A DNA stretch of 64,000 nucleotides from Rhizophagus clarus (lineage: Eukaryota; Glomeromycota; Glomeromycetes; Glomerales; Glomeraceae): contig BLAL01000297.1 in NCBI GenBank assembly GCA_015698045.1, forward strand, positions 186,001 to 250,000, given 5' to 3'. This document shows, piece by piece, positions 37,031 to 49,360 of the stretch. Positions within the stretch are counted from its first letter, which is position 1; each line of letters begins with the position of its first letter. Under the pieces are notes generated by a model that was given only the letters and a program-made list of their open reading frames with translations, was not told the origin of the DNA and did no database searches. The translations under genes were made by a program, and so were the position numbers.

Positions 37031-40000
37031 CAACCACAAAAAAATTGGATAAGTAATGATAAATAACAATCAGTTTTGTTAAAGCATTGGCGAAACTTAG
37101 AGAATCTTAATAATGTTATACTTATACTAGATAGAATTCAACATATAACATGTTAGTGACATGTGCATTAAAATAGAAAGAGTACCCAAGTCCTACTAGG
37201 GAGAACTATACTTAATGAAATGTACAAGATGAGTGCTTATAAATTAATTTGAAACAGAAAAGTTACAAGGGAAAGAGAGCAAAAAACTTATGCTATCATA
37301 CTGATTATTTTAATTTATTAGAATAGAACAATTAGATGAAATTACTCAAAATAATGCATTTATTTTTTTCATCTTTTGTCAATCAGAAATATTTTCATTC
37401 GCACTCATCGATTTTAATATAGATTATAAAAAACTAAGAATTTATGAAAATACTTTAACTTTTTCATAACTATGATCAGTCTGTAAAGGAATCTTGTTTA
37501 CAAAACTTTATGAACTTAAATATTACAATGGTATGTTGTTGACTATATATATTAATGCAAGATAGAGGGATAAAGATTCAACATCATGTAGTGAAATAAT
37601 CCCATGTTTTAATATAAAGGTCAAAATAAAAATAACTATTAGTATAATTGAAATAATTACTAGGTTTGGCCGGGTAGGCAGATAAATCTTTAGAATCTTA
37701 TCTTTTTAAGACAAAAAGCGTTACTTTACTATTTTTAAGATTTGTGTTTTTTTTATTTCATTATTATTAACTATCAAAATAAGGTTTTAAGATAAATATG
37801 TGAATACATGTTAAGCTCCAAGACACAGTCAAGAAAGAAAGGTGGAACATTAATAAGTTATTAAGTAATATATCCTCAAACTTTGAATAATCATTATAAT
37901 CATTTTAGTAATATCCGAATATCAGATGCATTGATTAGAATATTACTAGTATTTTAATATACAATATACCATTGAAAATATGGATTTACAAGGCATAATT
38001 TATTAAATTCTGCATAAATATATTTTGTTTTATAAACACATATTTTAGCAAATTTAATTAAAACTAGAATATTATAAATCAAAAAACAAATTAGTTTTTT
38101 AGATATATTATTAAAAAAGCATTATAGAAGCTAACAAATAAATGAAGAGTATAGAAATCATAATATTAACAGAACAAAGATACATGGTAGAAAAAAATAA
38201 ATTTATATACGGTAATAGGAGATGTTGTATTAAATTGACTATAATCTTAATGAAGATATGTTTATAAATAATATAAATTAAATTAAATAGTGAAATAAGT
38301 CTTCTTATATACCCGTACTTCTTGTAGCCAGAACAATAAGAAAAGAATAATTAGCCAAGTTAAAACACTTCTTGCCAATTTTTTACTTATAAAATATAAG
38401 AATAGACTTCTGAAAAAATTAAGCATTCTCAAAAGATTTTACATGTTATTTGTATAAAATGCTTTCAGCAGTTAAACAGAAGAAAAGGATTAAAGGTGAC
38501 ATTTCATTCATTAGTATTGAAAGAGATTTAATTATAATATAAGATCCCTATAAAAAGAATAATCAATATAACTAAATACAAAAAAAAAATTAACATTTAT
38601 AATCTCATCTAATAATACTTCAAATAAAGGATGTGTTTTTAGATATCAGTAATAGTTCGGAAATTGTAGTTTTGATTCTGAAGGAGAATTATAGATACAA
38701 TATAGCATTTCCATTCTTTGAATCACTAGTAAAAATACTTATAGTATTAGAATACAATATTTCTAAAAACACTAAAAACAAAAGAGAGAGGTAAAAAAAT
38801 ATTCCAGTTATATTGATAAGTGGTAATTATATGAGGATAAATATTATTATTAAAGAAATTATAGGCACAATTGCCAGCAAATCCAGTTCCAAATAAACAA
38901 TTTATTTGGTGAAGAAGGTTACTAAAATGGTCAGTGTATATTAAGGTATCAAAAGAACTTAATGAAAAATATACATAGTAATATAAATGCTTATATCTAA
39001 TTTTATAAAATATTAGTTAAAGAATATTATTTAATTATATTAGTTTATTAGAAATTGCATGTAAGTGAAAAGTCCAGAAACTATATAAAGAATTAGGAGT
39101 TTAAACAGTATAGAGAATGGAGAGAAAGTAAAGTTGGTCTTCAAGAAGAAAATTCAACTGAAAGTATTCTCCTAAAAATGAAATAGTAATTCAAAATGGC
39201 CTTCAATATTTTCAGTATTTTAATTATTTTTATATTTTAAACTTATGCGTCAAGATATAATTAAATCTTCACCTCTTTCTTTTACTCCTGACGCTCTACA
39301 TGGTTTTTGGTTTTCCAATTCTTAAACCTTAAAAAAATATAATTCTTTCATTCTTTTAAAATGTGATAATATTCATCATTATAGCAAAATTTTTGTTTTG
39401 TACATGATCAAGACTTGTAACCTGGTGCTGCTAATATTGGAAGTTAGAATATAACCAACCCTATATGTAGTAAAGTTCAAATCTGTATTTTGAGAAAGAA
39501 TAGTATATATTGGAATGTTCCTATTATTTTCAAATTAAAATACGAAAATATGAAAAAAGATGATGCTCTACATAAAGAACAAAGAGCAAGAATTCCTAAA
39601 ACTTTTTGATTGGATACGGATTTTAATAAATGAATGAAAAATATGCCAATTTTATGGTTCATATTTGTATTTTTTTTTTTAATTTATTAAACATATTATA
39701 GAAAATTATTTTTAAGAAAATTTAATTTATTAATATTGTTATTGGCAATGGTTTTATTTTCAATCAATTTATTTATAAATAGTAATCTTATAGCGAAAGT
39801 TGTGAAAAAGAAAAAGATCTGATGATGATAAAAAGTTATGCAAAATTTGTTGCATACACAAGAATTTATATATTTATATAACTTAGCAAGTATTTTGAGC
39901 AATAAGGAATCTTCTATAAAATTAAGTGTTATCTGAATGAATACTTCTCTTATTCAGGTTATTTATCAGTACCACTAGACCATACAATAATAAACTGCAA

Positions 40001-40700
40001 CAGAACTATAATATCAATAGGCTGCTGTTTGAAAAGGTTTATCAAAAGATAAAAATAGCAGATAAATATATGAAATATATTTATAATTGTTTAAATTATT
40101 TTACATATTGAATATTAAATGCAATTAATAGTTACAAATTTTAAAAATTATTAATATTTCAGAAAATATTTAAAAACAAAATAATTATTTTGTATGTTAA
40201 TAAGATTTTCTAAAAATGAATTTTCTAAATTTATGACAAAAAGATATGCGAATTTTAAAGAATCGGGCTACCACTTCAAGAAGTAGGAGCAAACAGATTC
40301 AGATGAAGAAAAATCCGTAATCATCTATGATAGATGGTGGAGATTATCAGCTGTATGCATATTTATTATTTTATTAAGATAAAAAATATATGAAATACAA
40401 ATATAAAAAAAATTTCCTTTATATTTTTTAACTTTTTAAAATATAATAGATAAATTATATTTAACGTTAAGATTCTTGTAATTAAAGATTTATTCAATAA
40501 TAATGTAATGAAATATGCAAAATTGAAGACTATTAGTTTAATGATAGTTATGTATATATATATATGTTCTGTTTAAAGAGGATGACAATACCTGTATTTT
40601 TTGTAATAAACCTAGATATTGGGTAAATAAAATCCTTAAAATATCTTGAAGTATTTAATTTATTAATGTTGGAAATATAAAAGACAAGCAGTAGCCCATA
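37031..40700. other. AT-rich repeat graveyard without a supported gene
   Basis: No intact frame of note. The fragment near 39,245-39,325 (MRQDIIKSSPLSFTPDALHG) is coding-like but stops soon, and its family is unknown. The frames at 39477-39662 and 39696-39902 (minus) are low-complexity Phe/Ile/Lys and were not accepted. Confidence 0.5.
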
Positions 40701-40714
40701 TTAAATAAATAAAT

Positions 40715-41150
40715 ATAACAATTTCGTCCATTGCATTTATGGATGATACACAATGATTAGCCCCTAATCAATCAAACTTAGAAAATATACTTAAAACTGC
40801 AGATTCCTTTTATAAGTTGAATGATATTCAAGTCAACAAAGAAAAATCTGAATTATTAATCAGAAATCAATGTTAAATATGAAAATCGAAATATATTAAA
40901 TATATTGGTATCATTATCATGTCCAACAGAACCCATGAATATTTCAAATGCAAATCAACGGAATGGAACATTATTGAAATGTAACATATTAAACAAAGTC
41001 ATTTTTCAAAGAAAGATAGATAAATATCTCAGTAAATTATCAGTGATCACTTTTTAAATCAATGTACTTTTTCATTTAATTTGGGATTCATTGTGCGATC
41101 TTTAAGCATTTTTTCATAGTTTCAGAAATGCACAATATGAACTTCGGTAG
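40715..41150 (+). pseudogene. LINE reverse transcriptase relic (palm motif C and thumb)
   Basis: The reading AFMDDTQ, a stop, then LAPNQSNLENILKTADSFYK and KLNDIQVNKEKSELLI corresponds to the catalytic F-x-DD motif of non-LTR reverse transcriptases and the helix that follows. Stops interrupt it. Because this C-terminal part lies upstream of the N-terminal part of the next relic, it must belong to a separate insertion. Confidence 0.7.
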
Positions 41151-41220
41151 TTCAATTTTATATAGCTATATTGCTATTATAATTGCTATTGCAATCGCTA
41201 ATAAATACAATAGATAAAAA

Positions 41221-42370
41221 CATATATAATACTTATAATGGAAGATGAATAGACTAATGTAATCAATAACCTTCCAACAAATAAAGCTGCAGGACCTAGT
41301 GGAACTACATACGATGATATCAAAAAAATTCCCATTAGAACTCCAAAATAATATAAACATTTAATCGACTTAATCTTTTCAACACAACAAATACCAACAG
41401 ATTGGTTAAAAGCAAATATATACCCGATACCCAAACCCAAACCATGGAATTACAATTTCAATAATACCCGACCAATAATATTACTCAAAACAACTCATAA
41501 ACTAATGATGAAATTTGTTACAAACAGATTATCCAAAGTCATTAAAGACAATAATATTTTACAAAGATATCAATTCGCAGGATTAGTATAAAAATCAACC
41601 TTCAAACCAATAAGAATTATTAATGAAATAACTCATGCTAATGAATATGACAAAGAACTTTGGATTCTAGTGCTAGATATAAGCAAAGCATATGATCGCG
41701 TGAATATTCATATACCCATTAAAGTGCAAAAGATAATTAATTTGATTACCTTCTTATTTTTGGACCAAACAAATCAGGTATTTACTGCCAAAGGATTAAC
41801 TTAACCACATGAAATAAAAATAGGAATTGATCAAGAGGAAATTATTTCACCCTTATTATGGATAATTTATTATGATCCCCTTTTATCAAAATCAAATCTT
41901 TAAACTCAGGATATCAAATTGGTGATACCAAATAACTTAACTTATATAAAAACATATTTAATAAAGAAAAAATAGATTTTTCAGGATTCTTGGACATGGA
42001 TGACATGAACTTTATTACTGGAAATCAATCATGTTTAGAAAAAATATTAGAAATAGCCAATAGTTTTTAGAAATTAAATGATATCCTAATTAACAAGTTT
42101 AAGTCATAATAAGCCTGAAATACAAAATATGGTCTGCCTCAAATTTGTTACCAAAGAAATTCTAATAAAAACCGGCAGGAGAAAAGATTCGATTAGAATC
42201 CTAGGAGTATAATTTAATGCTTATAATAAACGAAAATATATCTTTGCATTTGATTGCACTGATTCAATTGTTTAATGCTCACTACTAAATGCAAATGGAA
42301 ATCAACAACTTTGCATTATCATTAAACATTTAACAGATAAACAAATAATTTATTTATTTAATATGATGAT
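41221..42370 (+). pseudogene. LINE (non-LTR) reverse transcriptase relic
   Basis: Plus-strand reading with several stops gives the ordered motifs of a non-LTR reverse transcriptase: INNLPTNKAAGPSGTTYDDI (motif 0/1), WLKANIYPIPKPKPWN, NTRPIILLKTTHKLMMK, FAGLV, LWILVLDISKAYDRVNI (motif A with the catalytic Asp), IGIDQEEIISPLLWIIYYDP (motif B) and GFLDMDDMNFITGN (motif C with DD). The match to LINEs of Glomeromycotina is from memory of their general pattern. Stops after 41340, at 41590 and 41803, and a frame change before motif C, show it is dead. It lacks a visible endonuclease and fades out near 42370. Confidence 0.85.
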
Positions 42371-42539
42371 GTCACAAAAAATTTTAGGCAGTTAGTTTTA
42401 TATTAGAATTTTATATTTTATATTTTATATTTATTTATGTATATTTTAGTGATTTATATTTATAGGTAGTTTATTTTTTAGTATATAAATATAGGATAAA
42501 TAGATGAGAATCAGATGATTAGCTAATGGGTGGCTGGAT

Positions 42540-42860
42540 TGAGGCTTATTCAGAACAAATTGGCCAATCGACAAATTGACCTATAGACAAGTTGTACCAT
42601 GGGCAATTTGGCCATACAACAAATTGTACTTTAGACAAATCGTCCTGAATTTTGAACATTATATAAGGGATGAGTGGTGAATGTGATTGTGATTGATTGA
42701 TTGTGAGTGAGTGATTGTTAACAAGAAGGTAGAATAGTTGAATATTACAGAGCGCCGAGTAAGGCAGTAATATTGTCTTTTCCTTTGTTTGTTAATAAAG
42801 ACCCACCGATCATTTCTGATTTCTTAGTAAAACATCATTATTGTTAAATTCTGTCAATTG
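42540..42860 (+). promoter_or_regulatory. LTR-like or promoter-like segment with a 16-17 bp minisatellite
   Basis: About six imperfect copies of a CAAATTGGCCAATCGA-type unit (42554-42645) are followed by TTATATAAGGGATGAG (TATA box near 42659) and, ~135 bp on, AATAAAG (about 42794), a possible polyadenylation signal. The order repeats, TATA, AATAAA is that of an LTR U3-R region, but no second LTR or TG...CA ends were identified. Confidence 0.3.
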
Positions 42861-43092
42861 TCATATACCGATTATCATCAATTTTATAAATACACACTGA
42901 TTATTAACTAATTGCATATAAAACATAATAAATTTGATATTTATTTGTCTGTTACTACCAGTCAATCAGCATAAAATCAGTGGTAACAATAATACTTTAC
43001 AGAATCTCATCAATATAAAAAATATGTTAGCAATATTTTTAAAATATATCAGACATATGATATTTGCATTTCTGTTATCTCTCTTATAACTA

Positions 43093-43320
43093 TATGTTTG
43101 CAATATGTCAAAAATATGATTTAGTAATTTTATATAGTTATCATATATCGAAAATATGTTGAAAATATGATTTAGAAATTTAGCTGTCATATATCAAAAA
43201 TATATTGAAAATATTATTTAGAAATTTAATTTTATATAGCTGATATATATCAAAAATATATTAAAAATATGATTTAAAATTTAATTTTATATTGCTATCA
43301 CATATCAAAAATATGTTGTA
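43093..43320. repeat. ~60-bp diverged tandem repeat
   Basis: About four copies of a unit containing CATATATCAAAAATATGTTG then AAAATATGATTTAGAAATTT and TATATAGCT, with small indels. Purely A/T-biased, no coding content. Confidence 0.7.
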
Positions 43321-43690
43321 CATGTAATTATAATAAAATTTCTTTTAGTAAATTATAGCTCTTTTAATTTGTGATTTTTAGCTGCCATCTGCAATTTTTT
43401 TGTTCAAATGACGGAATGTGCTATCAAATTTCTTGTGGTATGGAATAGTATTCTGGGAAATTCTCATCTAACACATGTAACATATGGTTATGTTGAAATA
43501 TTACATAGTATAGTCTTTGAGAGATTGATTTGTGGTGCTGATTTTGATAAGATAATAAAGTAAATAATTTAATTATATGATAGTAATATAATAACATAAA
43601 AGAAAAATTTATGAACTTACTGATCGTTTATCTATAATTTTTGAAAGGAAACCAAAAAAATTGTATTAGGAAAAGTATAAAATATTACTA

Positions 43691-43698
43691 TTCTAAAG
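43691..43698. repeat. Left target-site duplication of the hAT element
   Basis: TTCTAAAG immediately precedes the left inverted repeat, and the same 8 bp follows the right end at 46880-46887. Eight bp is the duplication length of the hAT superfamily. Confidence 0.95.
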
Positions 43699-43897
43699 CA
43701 GTGATGGGCATTGGAATTTGGAAGCACATGTGGACTTCCAAATCTTCCAATTCCAATCATACTTCCAATTCCAATGAATTTTTATTGGAAGTTTGGAAGC
43801 ACTTTATCACGTGAACATATTTTATCCAATAAAATTAAATCATATATAATACATAAATCTTTAAAAGCATTAAACAAAAAAAAGTTTTTATTAAGTT

Positions 43898-46597
43898 TTA
43901 TTCGTTTGATTCTATATTTAAGTAATTAGGAGCATTAAGAGATGAACTAAATAAACTTTTAAGCTCCCATTTTGCTTTTTTGTTTATTGCTGGATGTATA
44001 TATTCACTTAAGAGATCACCTTTCATATTATTATCCGAATTACTCCTCAATTCCTCTTCCTCTTCCAATTGTGCTAACCCTTCTTCTATTAACATCTCTT
44101 CCCACTCTCCCAATTCTTGTTCCCAATGTTCAGGAGTAACAATAGTGTTATCTTCAATATCTTCTTCTTCCTCTTCAATATTTGAATTCGGTGTAAAAAC
44201 TTCAGAATCAGTTTCCATTGGAAGAGCATTTGAATCCAAAAATTGAATTTGACTTTGTTGTAATTCCTTTTCTCTTAACGAAAAATTAATAGATGCCCGA
44301 AGTTGACTCATTGCTAATATTTTTTCATTCTAATAAAAAAAAAATTTTTAATATTTTAATTAATAAAAAAAATAATACAAATAAATAAGAAACCCAGCAT
44401 CAAACAAATACTAAAAGATCTAATAAAAAAACTCGCCATAAAATAAATTAATAAATAAACCATTGTTTAATAATTAGATAAATAAATTTATTATCAAAAG
44501 TGTTATATATTAACTAAATAATTAAGTTCTAACTTACTTTTAATCGGTTACGACGAACTGTATGTAAAAAACCCATGGAAGACCACATTCGTTCAACAGA
44601 TGCAGCATTCACACACATACCAAAAATTTTTAAAGCAACTGCAGCCAATTCTTTATAATCACCTTCTACATATCCCCAAAATTTAAAAGCATCCTCTCCA
44701 AATTGTTCAAAAGTCTCATTATTAAATGGTTCAACCTTTTGACGAAAATCCTCAAATTCCAATAATAATCATAATGGGCGTTTTTTAAACCATGCTTTAT
44801 AATAGTATGTCAAATATCGTCCTAGGGAAGTAAATGATAAATTATTAAGATCAGAATTGAAATATGCAAAACGATATTTTGGATGGAGGGCAAAAGAAAG
44901 TAAGAATAATGGCTGCTCCCATTGACTCCAACGTTTTTCTAATCGATCAATCATTTGATTGCCTAAATCTGAATCAGGAAATTGCTTCCAAAATTGACAA
45001 AAATATCCAAGAGCATGAAGCACTTCATAAAGACGTGCTTTATCACATTGCAGCTTGTTTAATACACCACAATAAGGTAATAAAATGTCTTGCAAAAGCT
45101 CGATTTTTTCCCACCAATCATTATCAAGAAGTATTTGGCAAAGTTCTGAATTTAAGTAAAGTTCATCTCCTGAACCAATTTGTGGACGTTCGTAACGAAT
45201 TGCCAAATTCTATAAATAATAAAAAAAATTTTTTGATTATTGTATTATTATAAAAAATCAATAAAAAAAAATAATTACTCGTAAAGCTTGTTTAGACCGG
45301 ATGAGACTTTTAAAGCAAAAATAATGACTGTTCCATCTTGTCTCACCAGGAATTACAATTGAATAATATTTGTCATATAATTCATTTTATATATCTCGCA
45401 ATTTACCAATGAAATAACTATTATTTGCATTTTTAAAATAAGAAGCAATTTTAATTGCTTTACTTGATGCGGTTTTCAAAATTGGTGACTCTTTAAAAAT
45501 ATCTCCAATTGCCAGTTGACATTGGTGTGCAAAACAAGGAAGAAAGACAATTTCTGCATATTCTAATCGAAGTCGTCGCCTATGATAAATTATTAAATAA
45601 GTAATAGTTTGAAATTAAAGCATGCATTCATTTTAATAATTTTATTTATTTACCGTGCTGCAGCATAAGCCGGTGCACTATCTGACACTATTGCATTAAG
45701 TTTAATACCTAATCTTTTAGTTTCTTGAATTAATCCAGTTATTTTTGGTATTATTTCAATTAACCGTTCACATTCACTACTAATGTCTGAGGCGTCCCAT
45801 ATTAAAATTTCACCTGAAGACGATATAAATAATGATCCGAATATATGCTGATTTAAAATATTCTTCCAACCATCAAACGCTAATACAACTCCAACTTTAT
45901 CATTAATTAATTTATCATTTCTCAAAGTATTCACATTTTCAGTTTCTCTTGTTAATATACGATTAGATAGAGCCTTTCTATTTGGCAATATGAGATGTGG
46001 ATTCAAAAATTCAAAGAGTTCCAAGGTTGCAGGATGATCAATCCACTGAAATGAGAAACCGTTTGCTACTGACATTCTTAGTAAAAGACGTTCAAATTTT
46101 GGTATTTCACTTTTAGTTGGAGTGCGAATAAGATTATTTTTAATTGTATTTTTTGAATTAAAGTTGCGTGTAGATGATGTTGATGAAGCAAATGATCTAA
46201 ATGACTTTACTGAACCCGTTTCTTCTATTGATTTAAATTTTGGAATTTTGAAATTATACCGCAAAGATTTTAAATACTTTAAGACTTTTTCATCATTCTT
46301 ACCAAATTCATTATCCACTTTTTGACGTTTTTGATATATTTTTTCTTCCATCTCATTATCTGTCAAATTAATAATATCATCTAGTTCTTCTTGATTTCCA
46401 ATTTTTTCTCGAAAATGTGGACAATTTTTCAAGTGATTTTTGACTTGCAGTTTTTTATTTGTAAACGTATTTCTTGAAAGTTCATCACCTTCTAACTTTT
46501 CAAAACAAGCAATACATGCCGCGTAGGTATTACATGAATTTTGTTTTCCAAGAACCTTTATATATTTAGTAAGACGGTGGGTCCTGGGTCTTTTCAT
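43898..46597 (-). pseudogene. hAT transposase with BED zinc finger, two nonsense codons
   Basis: Starts at MKRPRTHRLTKYIKVLG (46597). Residues ~25-70 form a BED-type finger (Cys-x2-Cys in AACIACFEKLEG, then His and Cys in HLKNCPHF). The catalytic domain includes GVVLAFDGWKN (first acidic residue) and IVSDSAPAYAAAR (second Asp). After an intron come FLPCFAHQCQLAIGDIF and GETRWNSHYFCF, both hAT landmarks, and near the end NAASVERMWSSMGFLHTVRR, the dimerisation motif. A last exon (44311-43898 region) is acidic (EEEEEDIEDN). In-frame stops at 45389-45387 (TAA, where CAA would fit) and 44771-44769 (TGA) truncate it. I count about five exons. It would be near full-length without the stops. Confidence 0.9.
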
Positions 46598-46701
46598 TAT
46601 TTTAAAAAAAATGAAATGATTATATAAAAACGTGTTATGATTTTGATAATTAATATACGTGACATTTACGTCATTCGTGACAATAAAATTACTAATTTTG
46701 T

Positions 46702-46879
46702 ATTGGAAGCTTCCATTGGAAGCTTCCAATTACTATGTCCAATTTCCAAGAATTTTGATTGGAAGCTTCCAATGCACATGAAACATTGGAAGATCGGCAT
46801 CTTCCAATTAATCCAATTTTTACCAATGGAACTTCCAATTCCAATAAATTTCATTGGAAGCTTCCAATGCACATCACTG
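46702..46879. promoter_or_regulatory. hAT subterminal palindrome cluster
   Basis: TTGGAAGCTTCCA(A/T) palindromes occur at about 46702-46716, 46717-46731, 46758-46773 and 46853-46868, plus a longer hairpin TTGGAAGATCGGCATCTTCC near 46786. The left end has variants (TTGGAAGCAC, ACTTCCAAATCTTCCAATTC) at 43711-43800. Repeated subterminal motifs are the usual binding sites of hAT transposases, so this is the likely recognition array. Confidence 0.65.
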
Positions 46880-46887
46880 TTCTAAAG
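46880..46887. repeat. Right target-site duplication of the hAT element
   Basis: TTCTAAAG, identical to 43691-43698. Confidence 0.95.
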
Positions 46888-48751
46888 CACTATAGAGTGA
46901 TATCATAATAATAAATCTTTCACACATACGTTTTTATAAGTAAAGAAGATCACAGCCAAGAATTTTTGAAAATAGGCCTGAAGGGTAATGTAGAAATGTT
47001 CGTGGTGATAAATAAAAAAGTAAGATGCGATGATGACTTCAAAAGTACAAGAAGAGAAATAACAAATATACGTGGAGTTAAACTGGCATCTGTAGAGCTT
47101 TTGTTATGAAATGGAGTGCAAGTTGCTTATGAAATATATAGAACATATAGCGAAGAATAATGAAAAGTTGAAAGGTTGGTTAAGTGGGGCAGGAACCACA
47201 TGGAATAAATGTAACCATCGAATAACTAAAAAGGATAAGCTTATTGAACAGCAAGAATTGCAGAAAAACAAGATTGAAAAATTGAAAACAATTTCCATAA
47301 AGGGTAGGACATGGCACCATCCTGAAGGAATAAAGAAAAAAGGAGAAAATCCAAAAAAAAGAAAACATCACGCCCAGAAAAGGAAATTATTAAAATACCA
47401 ACCAAATCTGGTACTAATCAAAATAACGTGACGTCCTGACAATGATATAAATGAAGGATATTTTCTTTTATAATATATCCAGCTAAAATTTGAAAGGAGA
47501 AGAATATCATTACATTAAAAATATTAGGAGATGTTAAGAAGATTATGATTAATAACAGTTCAAATATTAAACTATTAAATCAAAAATCTGGCTGAACAAA
47601 ACACAAAAGCAGGATTTTTAGAAGGGTCTTTTGATACATCGTTGGATACAACGTATGTAAGATGGTATAGGATCTTATTCAACAAAAGATAGAGCAGATC
47701 ATCAATATCAAGTAATTAGAAATGTGGTGGAAGACGTATCAACTGAAAAGAAAAAAGTTCATGTTATAAAAAAATTAAATTTCTGTAATAAAGTACAGAA
47801 GATAATCTTGCTTTTTTCTAACAACCACATAGAAGCAGAAAGAGTGATTAAGAAGGCAACAGAACAATACGAGTCAGAGGATAATGAATGGAGACTAAAT
47901 AGTATCTGAAAAATTAATCTTCTTGTTCAGTTAAGAAGGCAGTAGAAAATAAAAATTTGGAAATACTATACTAACATATTTAATAAACACGAAAAAAGAT
48001 TGAATAAAGTTTCATGGTATATAAACTTTTAAAAATAAACTTTAATTTAAATTTACTTTTAAAAAATAAACTTTAGTCTAAATATACTTTTAAAATAAAT
48101 TTTGGTTTAAATATACTTTTAAAGATAAACTTTAGTTAGAAAATTAATAAATATTTAAATTTATTCAATTTATTTATTGATTTAACTAAGACAATAGAAA
48201 CTCTGTTAATAGCAGATAAAACTTTATTTCAAATTTTATTATTTTTTATGCAAAAATTAGTTATTAATTAATTGTAAATTCATCATTAATTATCAAACAA
48301 ATCAAAAGAAAAAAATTTTCATCCATTTGTTTGACTAAAATTAAATTGATGAGCTTAATTGATCGTTAAACTGATCGATCATAATGATTCAAAAAAGTTC
48401 TCAAACTAGTCAATATTTACTCCTTAAATGGTAAAAAAAACTCTTACTTATTGTTATTATTTCTCAAACAAACCAAAAAATTTACAATTCACCCTCAAAC
48501 CTTTTTTTAGAAAAATTTTCTTTGGTAATTTCTTCTAGTACAAAAACACGCTAAAGATACGTGATTGATTATAAAAAAGTATAATGAATGTACTGTTTAT
48601 CTTATTATACCAACAAACTTGGTATTGTAGGATCGTTAGTAGTGTAAGATTTTTCAGATTTCGAATAACGACTTTTATTTTATTCTTGTTATTTCATTAT
48701 ATTTCGCAACTTTGAAAAGCGTTATTTACATTTTCTTTCATTATTGCTTTA
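46888..48751 (+). other. Decayed coding debris and A/T repeats
   Basis: Plus-strand readings near 46965-47100 (EFLKIGLKGNVEMFVVINKK, then RREITNIRGVKLASVELLL), 47111-47431 (Lys-rich, KGWLSGAGTTWNKCNHRITK) and 47724-47909 (EDVSTEKKKVHVIKKLNFC) are coding-like but separated by stops. I do not recognise them; they are probably remains of the sequence the hAT element jumped into. No intact gene. Confidence 0.4.
48025..48145. repeat. ~33-bp tandem repeat, about 3.5 copies
   Basis: Units of the form ATAAACTTTAGTTTAAATAT followed by ACTTTTAAA recur with slight length variation. No coding content. Confidence 0.75.
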
Positions 48752-49360
48752 ATTGCCGGTCCGTCACTCAACGATACAAAATTAATTTGTAGATCCGGTG
48801 CAGATTTTATATGAATTACGCTAATTAGTGTATTTTGATGCGATTTTGTCCCACAAGGTCACATCTAAATGTAACGATAACTCACCAATCAATAACATTA
48901 AACGTGAATATGCCACAAAAAAAAAATTTTTTATCATTCGATATAAAATTTAACAAGTTTACCTTGGAGGAAGTCACCATCTCACCTTATATTTTAGTCA
49001 AGTTGAGATTTTTTATACACGAATTTTGCAAATTTTATGAGGTTTTTTTTTACACTATTGAAAAATATATAATATTTTCTTTCAGAATTAACAAAATAAC
49101 AAAAAAAAAAAAATTTTTTTTATTATTTTTATTTTTATTTTTTTTGGCACATCTTGGTCCTACCGGTTTTGGAAAACACACCCAGGTAATGTAATACCTT
49201 TTTCTAGCAAATTTTTGAAGTATTTATGTTGTTGTGACGTGTTTTTAAGATAGTGCAAACACCATTCCAGAACAATAGTATTTAATATATAAAAGTCCGT
49301 CAAAATTAATTAATTATAGATTGCCGATCATTTTGTATCATTGAGTGGCGGACTGGCAAT
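48752..49360. mobile_element. Tc1/mariner-type MITE, 609 bp
   Basis: The left end ATTGCCGGTCCGTCACTCAA and the inverse of the right end ATTGCCAGTCCGCCACTCAA agree over ~30 bp with three mismatches, continuing through GATACAAAA. TA dinucleotides flank both ends (48750-48751 and 49361-49362), the target duplication of Tc1/mariner elements. The interior encodes no transposase; the frame at 48835-49194 is a chance frame with Phe/Lys runs. Non-autonomous. Confidence 0.85.

Larger units (their letters stand above)
43699..46879 (-). mobile_element. hAT-superfamily DNA transposon, 3,181 bp
   Basis: The left end CAGTGATGGGCATTGGAA and right end TTCCAATGCACATCACTG are inverted repeats with few mismatches, starting with the CA(G/T)-type terminus of hAT elements. 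A perfect 8-bp target duplication (TTCTAAAG) flanks them. The interior carries, on the minus strand, a BED-finger transposase with the hAT C-terminal dimerisation region. Both ends are packed with TTGGAAGCTTCCAA-type subterminal motifs. Clean ends and an exact duplication indicate a fairly recent insertion into already decayed sequence; flanking debris at 43.6 kb and 46.9 kb appears to have been contiguous. Confidence 0.95.

Noticed and set aside
42540-42860. Confident solo LTR call
   Set aside because: TATA and AATAAA are in the right order, but no TG...CA termini, target duplication or second copy were found, so it is kept only as a low-confidence segment.
48835-49194. 119-codon frame as a gene
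   Set aside because: It lies wholly inside the TA-flanked MITE, contains Phe/Leu homopolymer runs and has no recognisable motif.
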